NCBI GenBank assembly: GCA_965225625.1
Contig: CBDDBH010000031.1
Location: forward strand, 62,001-126,000
DNA length: 64,000 nt
Source of the DNA: CBDDBH01 sp965225625
GTDB lineage: Bacteria; Pseudomonadota; Gammaproteobacteria; JADZEE01
Direction: 5' to 3'
The notes beneath the pieces were generated by a model that did no database searches, had not been told where the DNA came from, and worked only from the letters and a program-made list of their open reading frames with translations. The position numbers and the translations under genes were made by a program. Of the stretch, positions 35,635-44,662 are shown piece by piece. Numbering within the stretch: position 1 is the stretch's first letter; each line of letters starts with the position of its first letter.

Positions 35635-36201
35635 GTGACAATCAAGTCAGATCGTTGGATCCGGCACATGGCCGAAACACATGGCATGATTGAGCCGTTT
35701 GTCGCTGAACAGATCCGCGAAAATGGCGGCGGCCGCATCGTCTCATACGGTACCTCTAGCTACGGCTATGACATCCGCTGCGCAGAGGATTTCAAAGTTT
35801 TCACCAACATCAACTCGGCCATCGTCGACCCCAAAAATTTTGATTCGAATAGTTTTGTGGACATCAAATCAGACGTCTGCATAGTCCCGCCCAATTCATT
35901 CGCGCTGGCCCGAACGGTCGAATATTTCCGCATCCCGCGCAATGTGCTGACTCTGTGTCTCGGCAAATCCACTTATGCGCGCTGTGGCATCATCGTCAAC
36001 GTCACCCCGCTGGAACCGGAATGGGAAGGCCACGTGACCTTGGAGTTCTCGAACACGACACCGTTACCGGCGAAAATTTACGCAAACGAAGGCGTTGCCC
36101 AAGTTATATTTCTGGAGTCTGACGAGGTTTGCGAAATTTCCTATAAAGATCGCGGCGGCAAGTATCAGAAACAAACCGGCGTGACGTTACCTAAAACCTA
36201 A
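35635..36201 (+). CDS. dcd: dCTP deaminase
   Basis: Dcd deaminates dCTP to dUTP, feeding thymidylate synthesis. The 188-residue protein starts at a GTG (35635), which gives the family N-terminus MTIKSDRWIRHMAETHGMIEPF. Nucleotide-binding and catalytic residues lie in LGKSTYARCGIIVNVTPLEPEWEGHVTLEF, including the catalytic Glu within that segment. TLEFSNTTPLPAKIYANEGVAQ follows as in E. coli Dcd. Full length and a C-terminal GKYQKQTGVTLPK segment fit the monofunctional trimeric enzyme. Confidence 0.96.
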   Translation: MTIKSDRWIRHMAETHGMIEPFVAEQIRENGGGRIVSYGTSSYGYDIRCAEDFKVFTNINSAIVDPKNFDSNSFVDIKSDVCIVPPNSFALARTVEYFRIPRNVLTLCLGKSTYARCGIIVNVTPLEPEWEGHVTLEFSNTTPLPAKIYANEGVAQVIFLESDEVCEISYKDRGGKYQKQTGVTLPKT

Positions 36202-36222
36202 CGGTTAATCGCCAACGTTTAG

Positions 36223-36846
36223 CTACAACGCGGCGCGTTCGGGCTCCACTATTTCCGCGGCATTTCGCTCGCTGCGTAGCTGCGCCGCCTGTTTTTTGAA
36301 TATGTGCTGGATTAACACTTCACGGTCGTCGTCGCGGATATATTCGAAATCAACGCAGATGCGGTAACGCTCGTTGGGATCCGTCTGATCTATTTGCTCG
36401 CGACACTCAATCACTTTTGCATAGGCCCGGATGTAACGGTGACCAGGCAACAGTACCAGCTCGATTTCCAGGTACGCATCGGCGGCAATAGACGACGCAG
36501 AACACAGCGCCATGCCACAGGCACTTAGACTAACCTGGCGCGGCGATAAGCCATCATGGCCATCGTCCTGATCGTTTTCGGATCTGAGCACGAGGCGCTC
36601 GAGAAACCCGACTTTTTTATTGAGCAAATCAACCGCTTCGGCAACAGCGGGGGATTCGCGTTCCAGCGTGCTTGTCAGCTCAAACAGCCGCGCATCGATC
36701 CCAAGGAAAACCTGTTCCAAGTGTTGGCGCGCTTCGCCATTACGCTGCAACGCTTGAACGCCTTGCACCATAGTGTCGGGCTGAACCACACGGTATTTCA
36801 CTAGTGCGCTGTCGGCAAATCGATAAAAGCGCCTGCGTTCTCTCAT
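36223..36846 (-). CDS. PilZ domain protein
   Basis: This 207-residue cytoplasmic protein has a helical N-terminal half and a C-terminal PilZ domain (about 95-195). The core PilZ pattern is visible as VSLSACGMALCSASSIAADAYLEIELVLLPG, equivalent to the DxSxxG-type stretch in which Ser and Gly precede a beta strand. The N-terminal RxxxR-like motif is uncertain, so cyclic di-GMP binding is only probable. It starts 18 bases after motB in the same direction, so it is likely co-transcribed with the motor. That placement suggests a YcgR-like control of flagellar torque. Confidence 0.75.
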   Translation of the reverse strand: MRERRRFYRFADSALVKYRVVQPDTMVQGVQALQRNGEARQHLEQVFLGIDARLFELTSTLERESPAVAEAVDLLNKKVGFLERLVLRSENDQDDGHDGLSPRQVSLSACGMALCSASSIAADAYLEIELVLLPGHRYIRAYAKVIECREQIDQTDPNERYRICVDFEYIRDDDREVLIQHIFKKQAAQLRSERNAAEIVEPERAAL

Positions 36847-36864
36847 TCTTGTCCCTCTTCCTGG

Positions 36865-37830
36865 TTAGGCATCATCGTGCACATCGGCCTCGACGGCACG
36901 GTCGCTTTCCGGTCCCGCTGTGTCGGATCTGCCGAGAATTTCATTGAATTGCAATCCCTCGGAAATTCCAACCGCCCGTTCACCCTGGATTATGGTGAGT
37001 TCGACGCGGCGATTAGTTGCGCGATTCTCAGGCGAGTCGTTCGGCAACAACGGATGCGCCTCGCCGTGTCCTTCGACAACAAACCGATCAATAGCAAGCT
37101 GTCCGTTTCCTAGCAACTCGTGTACCACCGTTACTGCCCGCGCCGCTGACAGGTCCCAATTGGACCGGAATACTGCTGTATTTATGGGTATATCGTCGGT
37201 GTGACCAGCAACCACCACCTGTCCGGGAACATCGGCTAATGCATTACGAAGTTTGCCGAGCACCGGCAGGAAATCGCCGCGTAAGGTTGCCGTACCGGAA
37301 GGAAATGACGCTTTCTCGTTGATGCGAATGAGGATGCTGCTACCCACGGTTTCCACTTGAACCATGCCCTGCTCCATTTCCTCGCGAAGCGCTTCCAACA
37401 GTTTGTTTGCGTCCACCTGTGTTTGTTTATTCACAGAATCGGAATCATCGTCTTCGCCTTGTGTCGGTTCGAAATCCGTTTTTTGGGACTTCTCATCGTT
37501 CATGGCATCGGTAAACTCCAGCGTCTGTTTGGAATCGTCAACCGTGGCCTGCCGAACTTCATTCACGACGGTAGGCGTAGGACGGCCGGAACTGAATTCC
37601 TGAGCTATGATGCTGGTGCCCTTTGGCGCTTCGTTCGCCTTTATTTCACGCTGAACGCCGAAAGCGAACTTCATTGAGCCCGCAACTTGTTTGTATTTTT
37701 CCAGATCCATCTCGGAGAACGACAATAACAGTACGAAAAAACACATAAGTAATGACATTAGATCAGCAAACGTCATAACCCATGCGGGCGCGCCCGCATC
37801 CGCTGCTTTACCGGGAACTTGCTCGGCCAT
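36865..37830 (-). CDS. motB: Flagellar motor stator protein MotB/PomB
   Basis: This is the stator subunit that anchors to peptidoglycan. The 321-residue protein has an N-terminal cytoplasmic tail and one transmembrane helix in TFADLMSLLMCFFVLLLSFSEMD, whose Asp is the ion-binding residue. A long linker follows, with a C-terminal OmpA-type domain (about 165-285; VVAGHTDDIPI, EGHGEAHPLLPNDSPENRATNRRVEL). The FADLMSLLMCFFVLL helix looks like the sodium-type PomB. It starts five bases after motA. Confidence 0.92.
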   Translation of the reverse strand: MAEQVPGKAADAGAPAWVMTFADLMSLLMCFFVLLLSFSEMDLEKYKQVAGSMKFAFGVQREIKANEAPKGTSIIAQEFSSGRPTPTVVNEVRQATVDDSKQTLEFTDAMNDEKSQKTDFEPTQGEDDDSDSVNKQTQVDANKLLEALREEMEQGMVQVETVGSSILIRINEKASFPSGTATLRGDFLPVLGKLRNALADVPGQVVVAGHTDDIPINTAVFRSNWDLSAARAVTVVHELLGNGQLAIDRFVVEGHGEAHPLLPNDSPENRATNRRVELTIIQGERAVGISEGLQFNEILGRSDTAGPESDRAVEADVHDDA

Positions 37831-37835
37831 ATCGG

Positions 37836-38609
37836 CTAACCGCCGGTGTCGCTGTGGTCCTCCAGATCACGCTTGGAGCCTGGCAAATAGGTTTTCAGCA
37901 ACTCTTCGATCACGCGCGGATTGCGACCCTCTTGGATACCGGAAAGGCTATCTATGACCATCGACTTAACAAGCCGCTCCTCGCCACTGCGCAACGCCAA
38001 CTTGTCTGCGATTGGCAGCGCAACCATATTTGCGATCATTGCGCCGTACAGGGTCGTCAGTAGCGCAACTGCCATCGATGGACCGATAGTTTTGGGGTCA
38101 TCCATGGCCGACAACATCTGTGCCAATCCGATCAGCGTCCCAATCATGCCCATCGCAGGAGCCGAATCGCCTATCGCCTTGAAAATCTTCTGGCCGATGT
38201 CGTGGCGCTCCAAGGTCAGGTTCATCTCTGTTGACAGGGTTTGTCGGACGACATCGGGCTCATGACCGTCCACCATCATCTGAATGCCTTTTTTCAAAAA
38301 CGAGTTCTCGGTCTCTTTGCCCTCCAGCGCGAGCAATCCGCCCTTGCGCGCTTCATTGGCCATTTCTACAGCCTGCCCGATCAGCACTTCAGGCGCGTCA
38401 AGGCGAAACGTGAATGCCTTCATTGCCACCTTGAAGGCGCCGAGGAATTGCACAAGCGTGAATTTCATGAGGACAGCGCCGATGGTCCCACCCACAACGA
38501 CCAGCAACGACGGTACATTGACGAAGGTCAGCGGACTGCCGCCGAGCAAAATCGCGGCCAGGATGATGCCAGATCCACCCACTAACCCAAGTAACGTTGC
38601 CAAATCCAC
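37836..38609 (-). CDS. motA: Flagellar motor stator protein MotA/PomA
   Basis: MotA/PomA forms the ion-conducting ring of the stator and contacts the rotor. The 257-residue protein starts MDLATLLGLVGGSGIILAAI, the short PomA-type N-terminus, and has four transmembrane segments. Conserved features are VGGTIGAVLMKF, the charged cytoplasmic loop, and the third and fourth helices around APAMGMIGTLIGLAQMLSAMDDP and SMAVALLTTLYGAMIANMVALPIADKL. The combination with the PomB-like partner suggests sodium use, as in marine gammaproteobacteria; ion choice remains an inference. No other flagellar genes are in view. Confidence 0.93.
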   Translation of the reverse strand: MDLATLLGLVGGSGIILAAILLGGSPLTFVNVPSLLVVVGGTIGAVLMKFTLVQFLGAFKVAMKAFTFRLDAPEVLIGQAVEMANEARKGGLLALEGKETENSFLKKGIQMMVDGHEPDVVRQTLSTEMNLTLERHDIGQKIFKAIGDSAPAMGMIGTLIGLAQMLSAMDDPKTIGPSMAVALLTTLYGAMIANMVALPIADKLALRSGEERLVKSMVIDSLSGIQEGRNPRVIEELLKTYLPGSKRDLEDHSDTGG

Positions 38610-38866
38610 GCAGCTTACCCCTCAATTGCTTCCATTCCGCGGCTGTCTGTCATAGAGACCGACTCAATTACATCGAATCACCGGCGAATGCCCCATTTAT
38701 CGGTCTACGGAGCGCGAAACTTTAATCTGCGACGCATCCCGCCCGTTCTCAATAACACCCCAAAACACACCCGTACACCGGGGTTAAGCGATAGCTGAAT
38801 AAGCTTATGCCGACTCAATCCAACGGAATGTGACTTCAGCAACTACAATCACGGCCGTAACCCGTC

Positions 38867-40294
38867 ATGAGCTATTTTCCGATATTTATGGATGTGCAAG
38901 ACCAGCGCTGCCTGGTCGTGGGTGGTGGTCCGGTGGCCGCGCGCCGAGTTGTACGACTGTGTAAAGCGCGAGCGCGAGTCATCGTCGTCGCGCCGCATGT
39001 TTGCGCCGAGATCACTGCGTTGGCAGACGCGGGAAAGATTACTGTCTGGCCACGTGAATTCGCCGCCACTGACGTCGCGCATTGTCGCCTGATCTTCGCC
39101 GCCACGAATGATCGTGGTACCAACGAGCAGGTTGCCGCTCTGGCACGTGCCGGTCGTGTTCCGATAAACGTCGCGGATACGCCGTCATTGTGCTCCTTCG
39201 TCATGCCTGCCGTTGTTGATCGCGCACCAATACAAATTGCAATATCGTCGGGCGGCGCGGCACCGCTGCTTGTCCGCCAGCTGCGCGCAAGGATTGAAAC
39301 CTTGGTGCCGGCAAGTTACGGCCGGCTCGCGAAGCTCATGTCGGATTTTCGCCAACAGGTCAAGAACCGCTTTGTCGAGATAATCGACCGTCGGCGATTT
39401 TGGGAGCTGGTGGCAGACGGTCCAATCGCGGAGCTGGTTTTCGCCGGGCAGGACACTTCGGCTCGTGAGCAGATCGAGAAACTGCTGGTCCAACCGACAG
39501 GTACAAGGCCCACGACAGGAGAAGTTTATCTGGTGGGCGCTGGACCGGGGGATCCGGATCTTCTGACCTTTCGCGCCTTACGTCTGATGCAACAAAGTGA
39601 CGTTGTGATATACGACCGGCTGGTCGCACCAGCGCTTGTCGCTCTTGCGCGTGCAGACGCTGATCGCATTTACGTAGGCAAGCAACGCGATAAACACACG
39701 TTGACACAGGACGAGATTAATTCGCTGATGATTGCCTTGGCAAAGCAGGGCAAAAGGGTATTACGACTAAAGGGAGGTGATCCTTTTATTTTTGGGCGAG
39801 GCGGCGAAGAAATCGCGCAACTGGCCGATGCCGGTATCCCATTTCAGATAGTTCCCGGAATCACCGCTGCTGCTGGTTGTGCCGCTTACGCTGGGATCCC
39901 GCTGACCCACCGGGACTTCGCCCACACCTGCACGTTCGTGACCGGCCATATGAAAGATGGACACCTCGACTTGAACTGGGAGGCACTGGTACAGCCGAGA
40001 CAAACCATCGCCGTTTATATGGGTATGGGCGCGATGGCCGAACTCTGCAGCCAGCTAATTTGCCATGGCATGGTGGCGACGACGCCAGCGGCACTGGTGC
40101 TGCAGGGAACGACGAACAAACAGCGTGTCCTCACCGCTGACCTCGAATCGTTGCCCGAGATCGCGAAAAGCGCCGGCGCCGAGCCCCCCGGGTTACTGAT
40201 TATTGGCCAGGTCGTGTCATTGCATGAGAAGCTCGCGTGGTTCAATCCGCACAGGACTTCGCAGCCTGAGCGAGCCTATTCGTTATCGGCCTGA
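38867..40294 (+). CDS. cysG: Siroheme synthase CysG
   Basis: CysG makes siroheme, the prosthetic group of sulfite and nitrite reductases. The 475-residue fusion has an N-terminal precorrin-2 dehydrogenase/ferrochelatase (about 1-205; VGGGPVAARRVVRLCKARARV NAD-binding loop). Its C-terminal uroporphyrinogen-III methyltransferase spans about 215-465 (VYLVGAGPGDPDLLTFRAL, LKGGDPFIFGRGGEE, VPGITAAAGCAAYAGIPLTHR). Both halves look intact. Its stop overlaps the convergent msrB stop region by 19 bases. Confidence 0.96.
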   Translation: MSYFPIFMDVQDQRCLVVGGGPVAARRVVRLCKARARVIVVAPHVCAEITALADAGKITVWPREFAATDVAHCRLIFAATNDRGTNEQVAALARAGRVPINVADTPSLCSFVMPAVVDRAPIQIAISSGGAAPLLVRQLRARIETLVPASYGRLAKLMSDFRQQVKNRFVEIIDRRRFWELVADGPIAELVFAGQDTSAREQIEKLLVQPTGTRPTTGEVYLVGAGPGDPDLLTFRALRLMQQSDVVIYDRLVAPALVALARADADRIYVGKQRDKHTLTQDEINSLMIALAKQGKRVLRLKGGDPFIFGRGGEEIAQLADAGIPFQIVPGITAAAGCAAYAGIPLTHRDFAHTCTFVTGHMKDGHLDLNWEALVQPRQTIAVYMGMGAMAELCSQLICHGMVATTPAALVLQGTTNKQRVLTADLESLPEIAKSAGAEPPGLLIIGQVVSLHEKLAWFNPHRTSQPERAYSLSA

Positions 40295-40683
40295 TCTTTA
40301 AACTTTAACGACACCGAATTTATACAATAGCGCTGATTTGTCGGCGCCGGTCCGTCCTCAAACAGATGCCCCAGATGAGCCTCACAGGCACTGCAACGGA
40401 CTTCAGTGCGGCGCATGCCATGACTGACGTCCTCAAATGCGGCTACATTCTCAGCGTCGGCGGGCGCCCAGAAGCTCGGCCAACCAGTACCGGAGTCGAA
40501 TTTCCCATCGGAATGGAACAGCAGGGTCCCGCAGCACGTGCAATGATAGCTGCCAGTGCCCTTAAAACCGTTATATTCGCCGCTGAACGGCCGCTCGGTA
40601 CCGTGCGCCCGGCACACTGAATATTCTTCAGGCGACAGCTGTTCGCGCCACTGCTCATCCGTTTTCTTAATTTTATCGGTCAT
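40276..40683 (-). CDS. msrB: Peptide methionine (R)-S-oxide reductase MsrB
   Basis: MsrB repairs methionine-R-sulfoxide in oxidised proteins. The start at 40683 (MTDKIKKTDEQWREQLSPEEYSV) gives 135 residues, the usual length; the frame is open further, to 40788, but that part does not resemble the family. Two CxxC zinc motifs are visible (CTCCG and CSACEAHLGHLF), and the catalytic cysteine is in RYCINSVSLKF. The GTGWPSFW motif confirms the family. Its end overlaps cysG on the other strand. Confidence 0.95.
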   Translation of the reverse strand: MTDKIKKTDEQWREQLSPEEYSVCRAHGTERPFSGEYNGFKGTGSYHCTCCGTLLFHSDGKFDSGTGWPSFWAPADAENVAAFEDVSHGMRRTEVRCSACEAHLGHLFEDGPAPTNQRYCINSVSLKFKDQADNE

Positions 40684-40798
40684 AACCAGTACTCCATATC
40701 TGCTCTCCCGACTATAAAGTTCCATCGAGCAACTGTCGATATGAGGGGTAGCTGCCACCAGCGGCGATACCAAATTGGCTCGTTGCACAACATTTGCC

Positions 40799-41509
40799 TT
40801 GGAACCTCAATTGCGAATTGCACTCCTGGATGACGACGTCGATTATGGCCGACTCGTCGCTCAGTGGTTAAACGGCGGCGGGCATAGTTGTGAATATTTC
40901 CCGGGCAGCCGGCAGTTTCTCAAGACAATAGAGCGCGACACTTTCGATCTATTCATTCTTGATTGGTTACTGCCTGAGATCGACGGTATTGAAGTGCTTT
41001 ACGTGCTCCGTGAGCGCTTGCAATCTTGCGCACCGATTCTGTTCGTGACGGTCGTAAGCGGCGAGGAAAACATCGTTAAGGCGCTGTTGCTAGGCGCCGA
41101 TGATTATATGGTCAAACCCGTCGGCAAACGTGAGCTGCTAGCCCGAGTCACTGCCCTGGGTCGTCGGATGAGCCGAGGCCAATTGAATAAGGAGACTTTA
41201 GAATTCCCTCCTTTCACCCTAGACCAATCGAATCGGTTGCTGAGGAAATACGGTGAAGTACTCGAATTGACCGGCAAAGAGTTCGAGTTGGCATCATTCC
41301 TGTTTCGCAATGTCGATGCAATCCTGTCGCGCAAACATATCCTGCTTAGTGTGTGGGGCCGAGCACCCAGCCTGAATACGCGCACGGTGGACACACATAT
41401 CAGTCGGATCAGACGCAAACTTGGGCTGCGTGAAACCGGCTGGACCCTGGCCTCGATTTATCAACAAGGCTACCGGCTTGAGATTCCTCCTGAAGACGCT
41501 CAGCGTTGA
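40799..41509 (+). CDS. Orphan OmpR-type response regulator
   Basis: This is a two-domain response regulator. The receiver domain (first 120 residues) has the acidic LLDDDVD pocket, phospho-acceptor Asp in FILDWLLPEIDG and conserved Lys in MVKPVGKREL. The C-terminal winged-helix domain (about 130-230) matches OmpR/PhoB DNA-binding domains (LTGKEFELASFLFRN, RTVDTHISRIRRKL, IYQQGYRL). No in-frame ATG precedes the receiver. TTG at 40799 gives 236 residues beginning LEPQLRIALLDDD, and an upstream TTG at 40775 is an alternative. No sensor kinase gene is next to it, so its stimulus is unknown. Confidence 0.85.
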   Translation: MEPQLRIALLDDDVDYGRLVAQWLNGGGHSCEYFPGSRQFLKTIERDTFDLFILDWLLPEIDGIEVLYVLRERLQSCAPILFVTVVSGEENIVKALLLGADDYMVKPVGKRELLARVTALGRRMSRGQLNKETLEFPPFTLDQSNRLLRKYGEVLELTGKEFELASFLFRNVDAILSRKHILLSVWGRAPSLNTRTVDTHISRIRRKLGLRETGWTLASIYQQGYRLEIPPEDAQR

Positions 41510-41521
41510 GTTGATACTGGC

Positions 41522-41580
41522 AAAAAAAAGCCCGGGACTACTCGATATAGGGGGGAGGGAGGAGTGAGTAGCCGCCGGGC
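41522..41580 (-). terminator. rho-independent terminator of the ROK kinase gene
   Basis: On the minus strand a long stem forms from two paired blocks, GCCCGG/CCGGGC and CTACTC/GAGTAG, around a G/A-rich (plus strand) loop. It ends in eight Us, seen on the plus strand as the A-run at 41522-41529. This is a classic terminator for the leftward ROK gene ending at 41654. It also lies just after the plus-strand response regulator but has no T-run in that direction. Confidence 0.75.
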
Positions 41581-41653
41581 GTTGTAAGTAATGTTAAAGA
41601 AAGTGTAGTAGGCGAATTAAGACCCTGCTGTGACGGAATTCACAAATTTGCAT

Positions 41654-42569
41654 TCACTGCCTGTCCGCTGACTCAGGCCACAGCCAGGCAGCGCCACGAA
41701 CGCCGCTGGCGTCGCCATGTTCAGGCGGCAAAAGCCGGGTCGCCAGGTGATCGGAGAATACATACTCCGGTAATCGGTCCTGCACCCCTGCGTAGAGCCG
41801 ATCGACCTTGGACAGGCCACCGCCAAGGATGATGACGTGCGGATCGACCATATTAATAACACTTGCCAGGGCTCGGGCGAGACGTTCCTCGTAATTCTGC
41901 ATGATCATCTCGGCCGCCTCCTCTCCGGCTGCGGCTGCATCGACAATCGTCGCGGGATCCGCGCTTTTGCCGGTTGCCGAACGATACGCCGCCGCCAGCG
42001 CGGGGCCAGACAGAAAGCTCTCGATGCAACCTTGCTTACCGCAATAACACAGAGGCCCGGGGCGTTCGTTGTCCCGCGGCCAGGGCAGCGGATTGTGCCC
42101 CCATTCTCCTCCAATCGCATTGGCGCCTGCGATCGTCCGGCCGTTGATTACCAGGCCACCACCGACGCCGGTCCCAAGAATTGCGCCAAATACGACATCG
42201 GCATCGCGTGCCGCGCCATCAACCGCTTCGGACAGTGCAAAACAATTGGCATCATTACTGAAACGCAACGGTCGTTGCAGCAACGCCGACAAATCGGCAT
42301 CCAGGTACTGGCCGTTCAGACACTGGGAGTTTGAATTCTTGACCCGCCTCGACCACGGCGAGATGGCTCCCGGAATGCCTATGCCAACCGCGGCACGTGC
42401 GCCGATGCGCGCCTCGATACGCTGCACCAAGCTTGTAATCGCGCGTAAAATGCCCGGGTAATCCCCACTGGGAGTGTGTACACGCTCGCGCGCGACAATC
42501 TCGTCACGTCCGGCCGGCGATAGCCACGGCCTCAATTTTCGTGCCGCCTAAATCGACTCCAATACGCAT
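41654..42569 (-). pseudogene. ROK family sugar kinase, frameshifted near the N-terminus
   Basis: This is a hexose or N-acetylhexosamine kinase of the ROK family. The ATG at 42569 begins the canonical ATP-binding motif MRIGVDLGGTKIEAVAI, but that frame stops at a TGA (42504-42506). The rest is coherent in another frame from GRDEIVARERVHTP onward. It includes FSNDANCFALSE, GTGVGGGLVINGR, GEWGHNPLPW and the zinc motif CYCGKQGCIESFLSG. The shift lies in GGCCGG at about 42512-42517. The whole segment is 916 bases, one more than a multiple of three, so removing a single base restores 304 residues, normal for NagK/Mak-type kinases. The substrate cannot be fixed from sequence. Confidence 0.85.
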
Positions 42570-42643
42570 CACAAACTAGGCAGGTTTCCCCGGAGCCACA
42601 ACGTTGCAATTCGTTCCGGACCTATCGGAACCGGACTGTGTGC

Positions 42644-42671
42644 TTGACAGCACTGGCCTCAACGATAGACT
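42644..42671 (+). promoter_or_regulatory. sigma-70 promoter of ispG
   Basis: A perfect -35 TTGACA (42644-42649) and a -10 TAGACT (42666-42671) are separated by 16 bases and lie 48 bases before the ispG ATG. It is the best-scoring promoter I could find by eye in the window. Confidence 0.65.
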
Positions 42672-42719
42672 GCATGTTGCATTGCATCAAGCAGTTAGGT
42701 CGGTCCGTTACAATCATTT

Positions 42720-43961
42720 ATGAACACAGCTACAGCAAGTAAACGCCGCCAGAGTATTGGCGTTCAGGTCGGTCCCGTAATGATTGGCGGCGGTCATCCA
42801 ATTGTCGTCCAGTCGATGACGAATACGGATACTGCTGACGCCGCCGCAACTACCAAACAAGTCCAACAGCTGGCCGCGGCTGGGTCCGAGCTAGTTCGCA
42901 TTACCGTCAACACCGAAGATGCTGCCAAGCAGGTGGGCCGGATTCGCGACCTGCTCGACGCGACCGGCTGCCGCGTACCTTTGATAGGTGATTTTCATTA
43001 CAACGGCCACACGTTGCTGACAAAATTTCCGGAATGCGCACGGGCCCTGGCGAAGTATCGAATCAACCCGGGCAATGTCGGTTTCGGCCGAAAAAAGGAC
43101 ACCCAATTTTCAACCATGATTGACACTGCGCTCGACCATGACAAACCCATTCGTATCGGCGTCAACTGGGGTAGTCTGGACAACAATCTCGTTACCACAA
43201 TGATGGATGAGAACGCGAAAGCGGCGCAGCCCAAGGACGCATCCGAAGTAACCCGCGATGCACTCATCAGCTCTGCGTTAAACAGTGCAGCCCGTGCGGA
43301 AGAGTTGGGTATGGCGCGCGACAAAATCGTGCTGTCCTGCAAAGTAAGCGGCGTGCAGGAACTAATTGCGGTGTATTCCGAGTTAGCGGCCCACTGTGAT
43401 TACGCCTTGCATCTCGGCTTGACGGAGGCCGGAATGGGATCCAAAGGCATCGTCGCGTCGACTGCAGGTATGGGCGTACTACTTCAGCTGGGGATCGGAG
43501 ACACCATCAGGGTTTCCTTAACACCGGAGCCGGGCGGGGATCGCGGCCGCGAGGTCATTGTCGCGCAAGAGATCTTACAAACGATGGGGATGCGTTCATT
43601 CACGCCGCTGGTAACCGCCTGCCCTGGTTGTGGGCGCACGACCAGCACCTACTTTCAACAACTGGCCGACAGCATACAGGCTTATGTACGCAAGCAGATG
43701 CCAATTTGGCGCGAACAATACGTGGGCGTAGAAGACCTGAGCCTCGCGGTCATGGGTTGTGTCGTCAATGGTCCCGGTGAAAGCAAGCACTCCGACATCG
43801 GCATCAGTTTGCCGGGCACCGGTGAGGCTCCGGTTGCGCCAGTTTTTATCGATGGGCAGAAAGCGATCACCTTACGCGGGGACAGAATTGCAGAAGAATT
43901 CCAGGAGATCGTCAACCGCTATATAGCCGAACGTTACGGTGCCCGAACTGACCTGAGTTAG
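42720..43961 (+). CDS. ispG: 4-hydroxy-3-methylbut-2-enyl-diphosphate synthase IspG
   Basis: IspG (GcpE) converts MEcPP to HMBPP in the non-mevalonate isoprenoid pathway, using a 4Fe-4S cluster. The 413-residue protein has the N-terminal VGPVMIGGGHPIVVQSMTNTDTADAAAT region and the cluster cysteines in ACPGCGRT and GCVVNGPGE. The single-domain-plus-cluster architecture (no plant-type insertion) is usual for proteobacteria. A strong promoter-like pair lies just upstream. The start at 42720 is an ATG with no better alternative nearby. Confidence 0.97.
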   Translation: MNTATASKRRQSIGVQVGPVMIGGGHPIVVQSMTNTDTADAAATTKQVQQLAAAGSELVRITVNTEDAAKQVGRIRDLLDATGCRVPLIGDFHYNGHTLLTKFPECARALAKYRINPGNVGFGRKKDTQFSTMIDTALDHDKPIRIGVNWGSLDNNLVTTMMDENAKAAQPKDASEVTRDALISSALNSAARAEELGMARDKIVLSCKVSGVQELIAVYSELAAHCDYALHLGLTEAGMGSKGIVASTAGMGVLLQLGIGDTIRVSLTPEPGGDRGREVIVAQEILQTMGMRSFTPLVTACPGCGRTTSTYFQQLADSIQAYVRKQMPIWREQYVGVEDLSLAVMGCVVNGPGESKHSDIGISLPGTGEAPVAPVFIDGQKAITLRGDRIAEEFQEIVNRYIAERYGARTDLS

Positions 43962-44022
43962 CACAACGCGGACATCCACACAGCGACCCAACGCGAGCGC
44001 AGTACGTGCTAAGTCCGATGCT

Positions 44023-44553
44023 ATGAGTACAGCCGTCAATGCGTTGCTTCTCGCATTCTTCGATATTTGCCGCATGCGCCGGGCGCCGCAAGACCTGCCG
44101 GCATCGTCGTTCCTGCTGGGTACGATGCTGGTCGTATTTACACTGCTCAATTACGCCGTCGGCATACTCGATTCACCGCCACGCCTTGCGCTGTTGGCAA
44201 CGCTACTCAATACCGCAATAATGGTGCTGTTCACCGCAGTCAGTCTGTGGCTTCACCATCATTCAGCGCGCTTCACACAAACGCTTACGGCCCTGGTCGG
44301 CAGCGGCACGCTACTAACGCTGTTTTTTTTGCCCATAGCCGGGTTGGGCAACGCACTGAGTTCGCAACAGGTGTCCATCGCGGTCCTGGGTATCTGGTTG
44401 CTGTTATTGGCCTGGGATGTTCTGATCATGGCGCATATTTTTCGGCATGCGCTATCTGTGCAGATGTCTTTTGGCTTCGTCGTCGCCCTGTTGTACCTTT
44501 GGTTAACGTTCTCCTCGATGTACGCGTTCATCTACCCTTTGCTAGAGCGCTAA
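44023..44553 (+). CDS. conserved hypothetical five-helix membrane protein
   Basis: I do not recognise this 176-residue protein. It has about five hydrophobic segments (SFLLGTMLVVFTLLNYAVGIL, LALLATLLNTAIMVLFTAVSL, LVGSGTLLTLFFLPIAGLG, VSIAVLGIWLLLLAWDVLIMA and a last helix near the C-terminus) with short loops and a basic first 20 residues, so it is an inner-membrane protein. The pattern is reminiscent of Yip1-type membrane proteins, but no motif proves that. It lies between ispG and mpl on the same strand, 61 bases after ispG and 109 before mpl. No function is assigned. Confidence 0.7.
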   Translation: MSTAVNALLLAFFDICRMRRAPQDLPASSFLLGTMLVVFTLLNYAVGILDSPPRLALLATLLNTAIMVLFTAVSLWLHHHSARFTQTLTALVGSGTLLTLFFLPIAGLGNALSSQQVSIAVLGIWLLLLAWDVLIMAHIFRHALSVQMSFGFVVALLYLWLTFSSMYAFIYPLLER

Positions 44554-44662
44554 CTGTGGCATTACGACAACGGAGCGGTTAAGCCAAATTGCGGGGGTAT
44601 GGGTTTATGTGTCGCGCACGCCGTGCCACCTATGCGATTGCAAACAAACTGATTAACTAGCA

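Noticed and set aside
41548..41564. G-quadruplex in the G-rich loop before the ROK terminator
   Set aside because: The last G-tract has only two Gs, and the sequence is better explained as the loop of a terminator.
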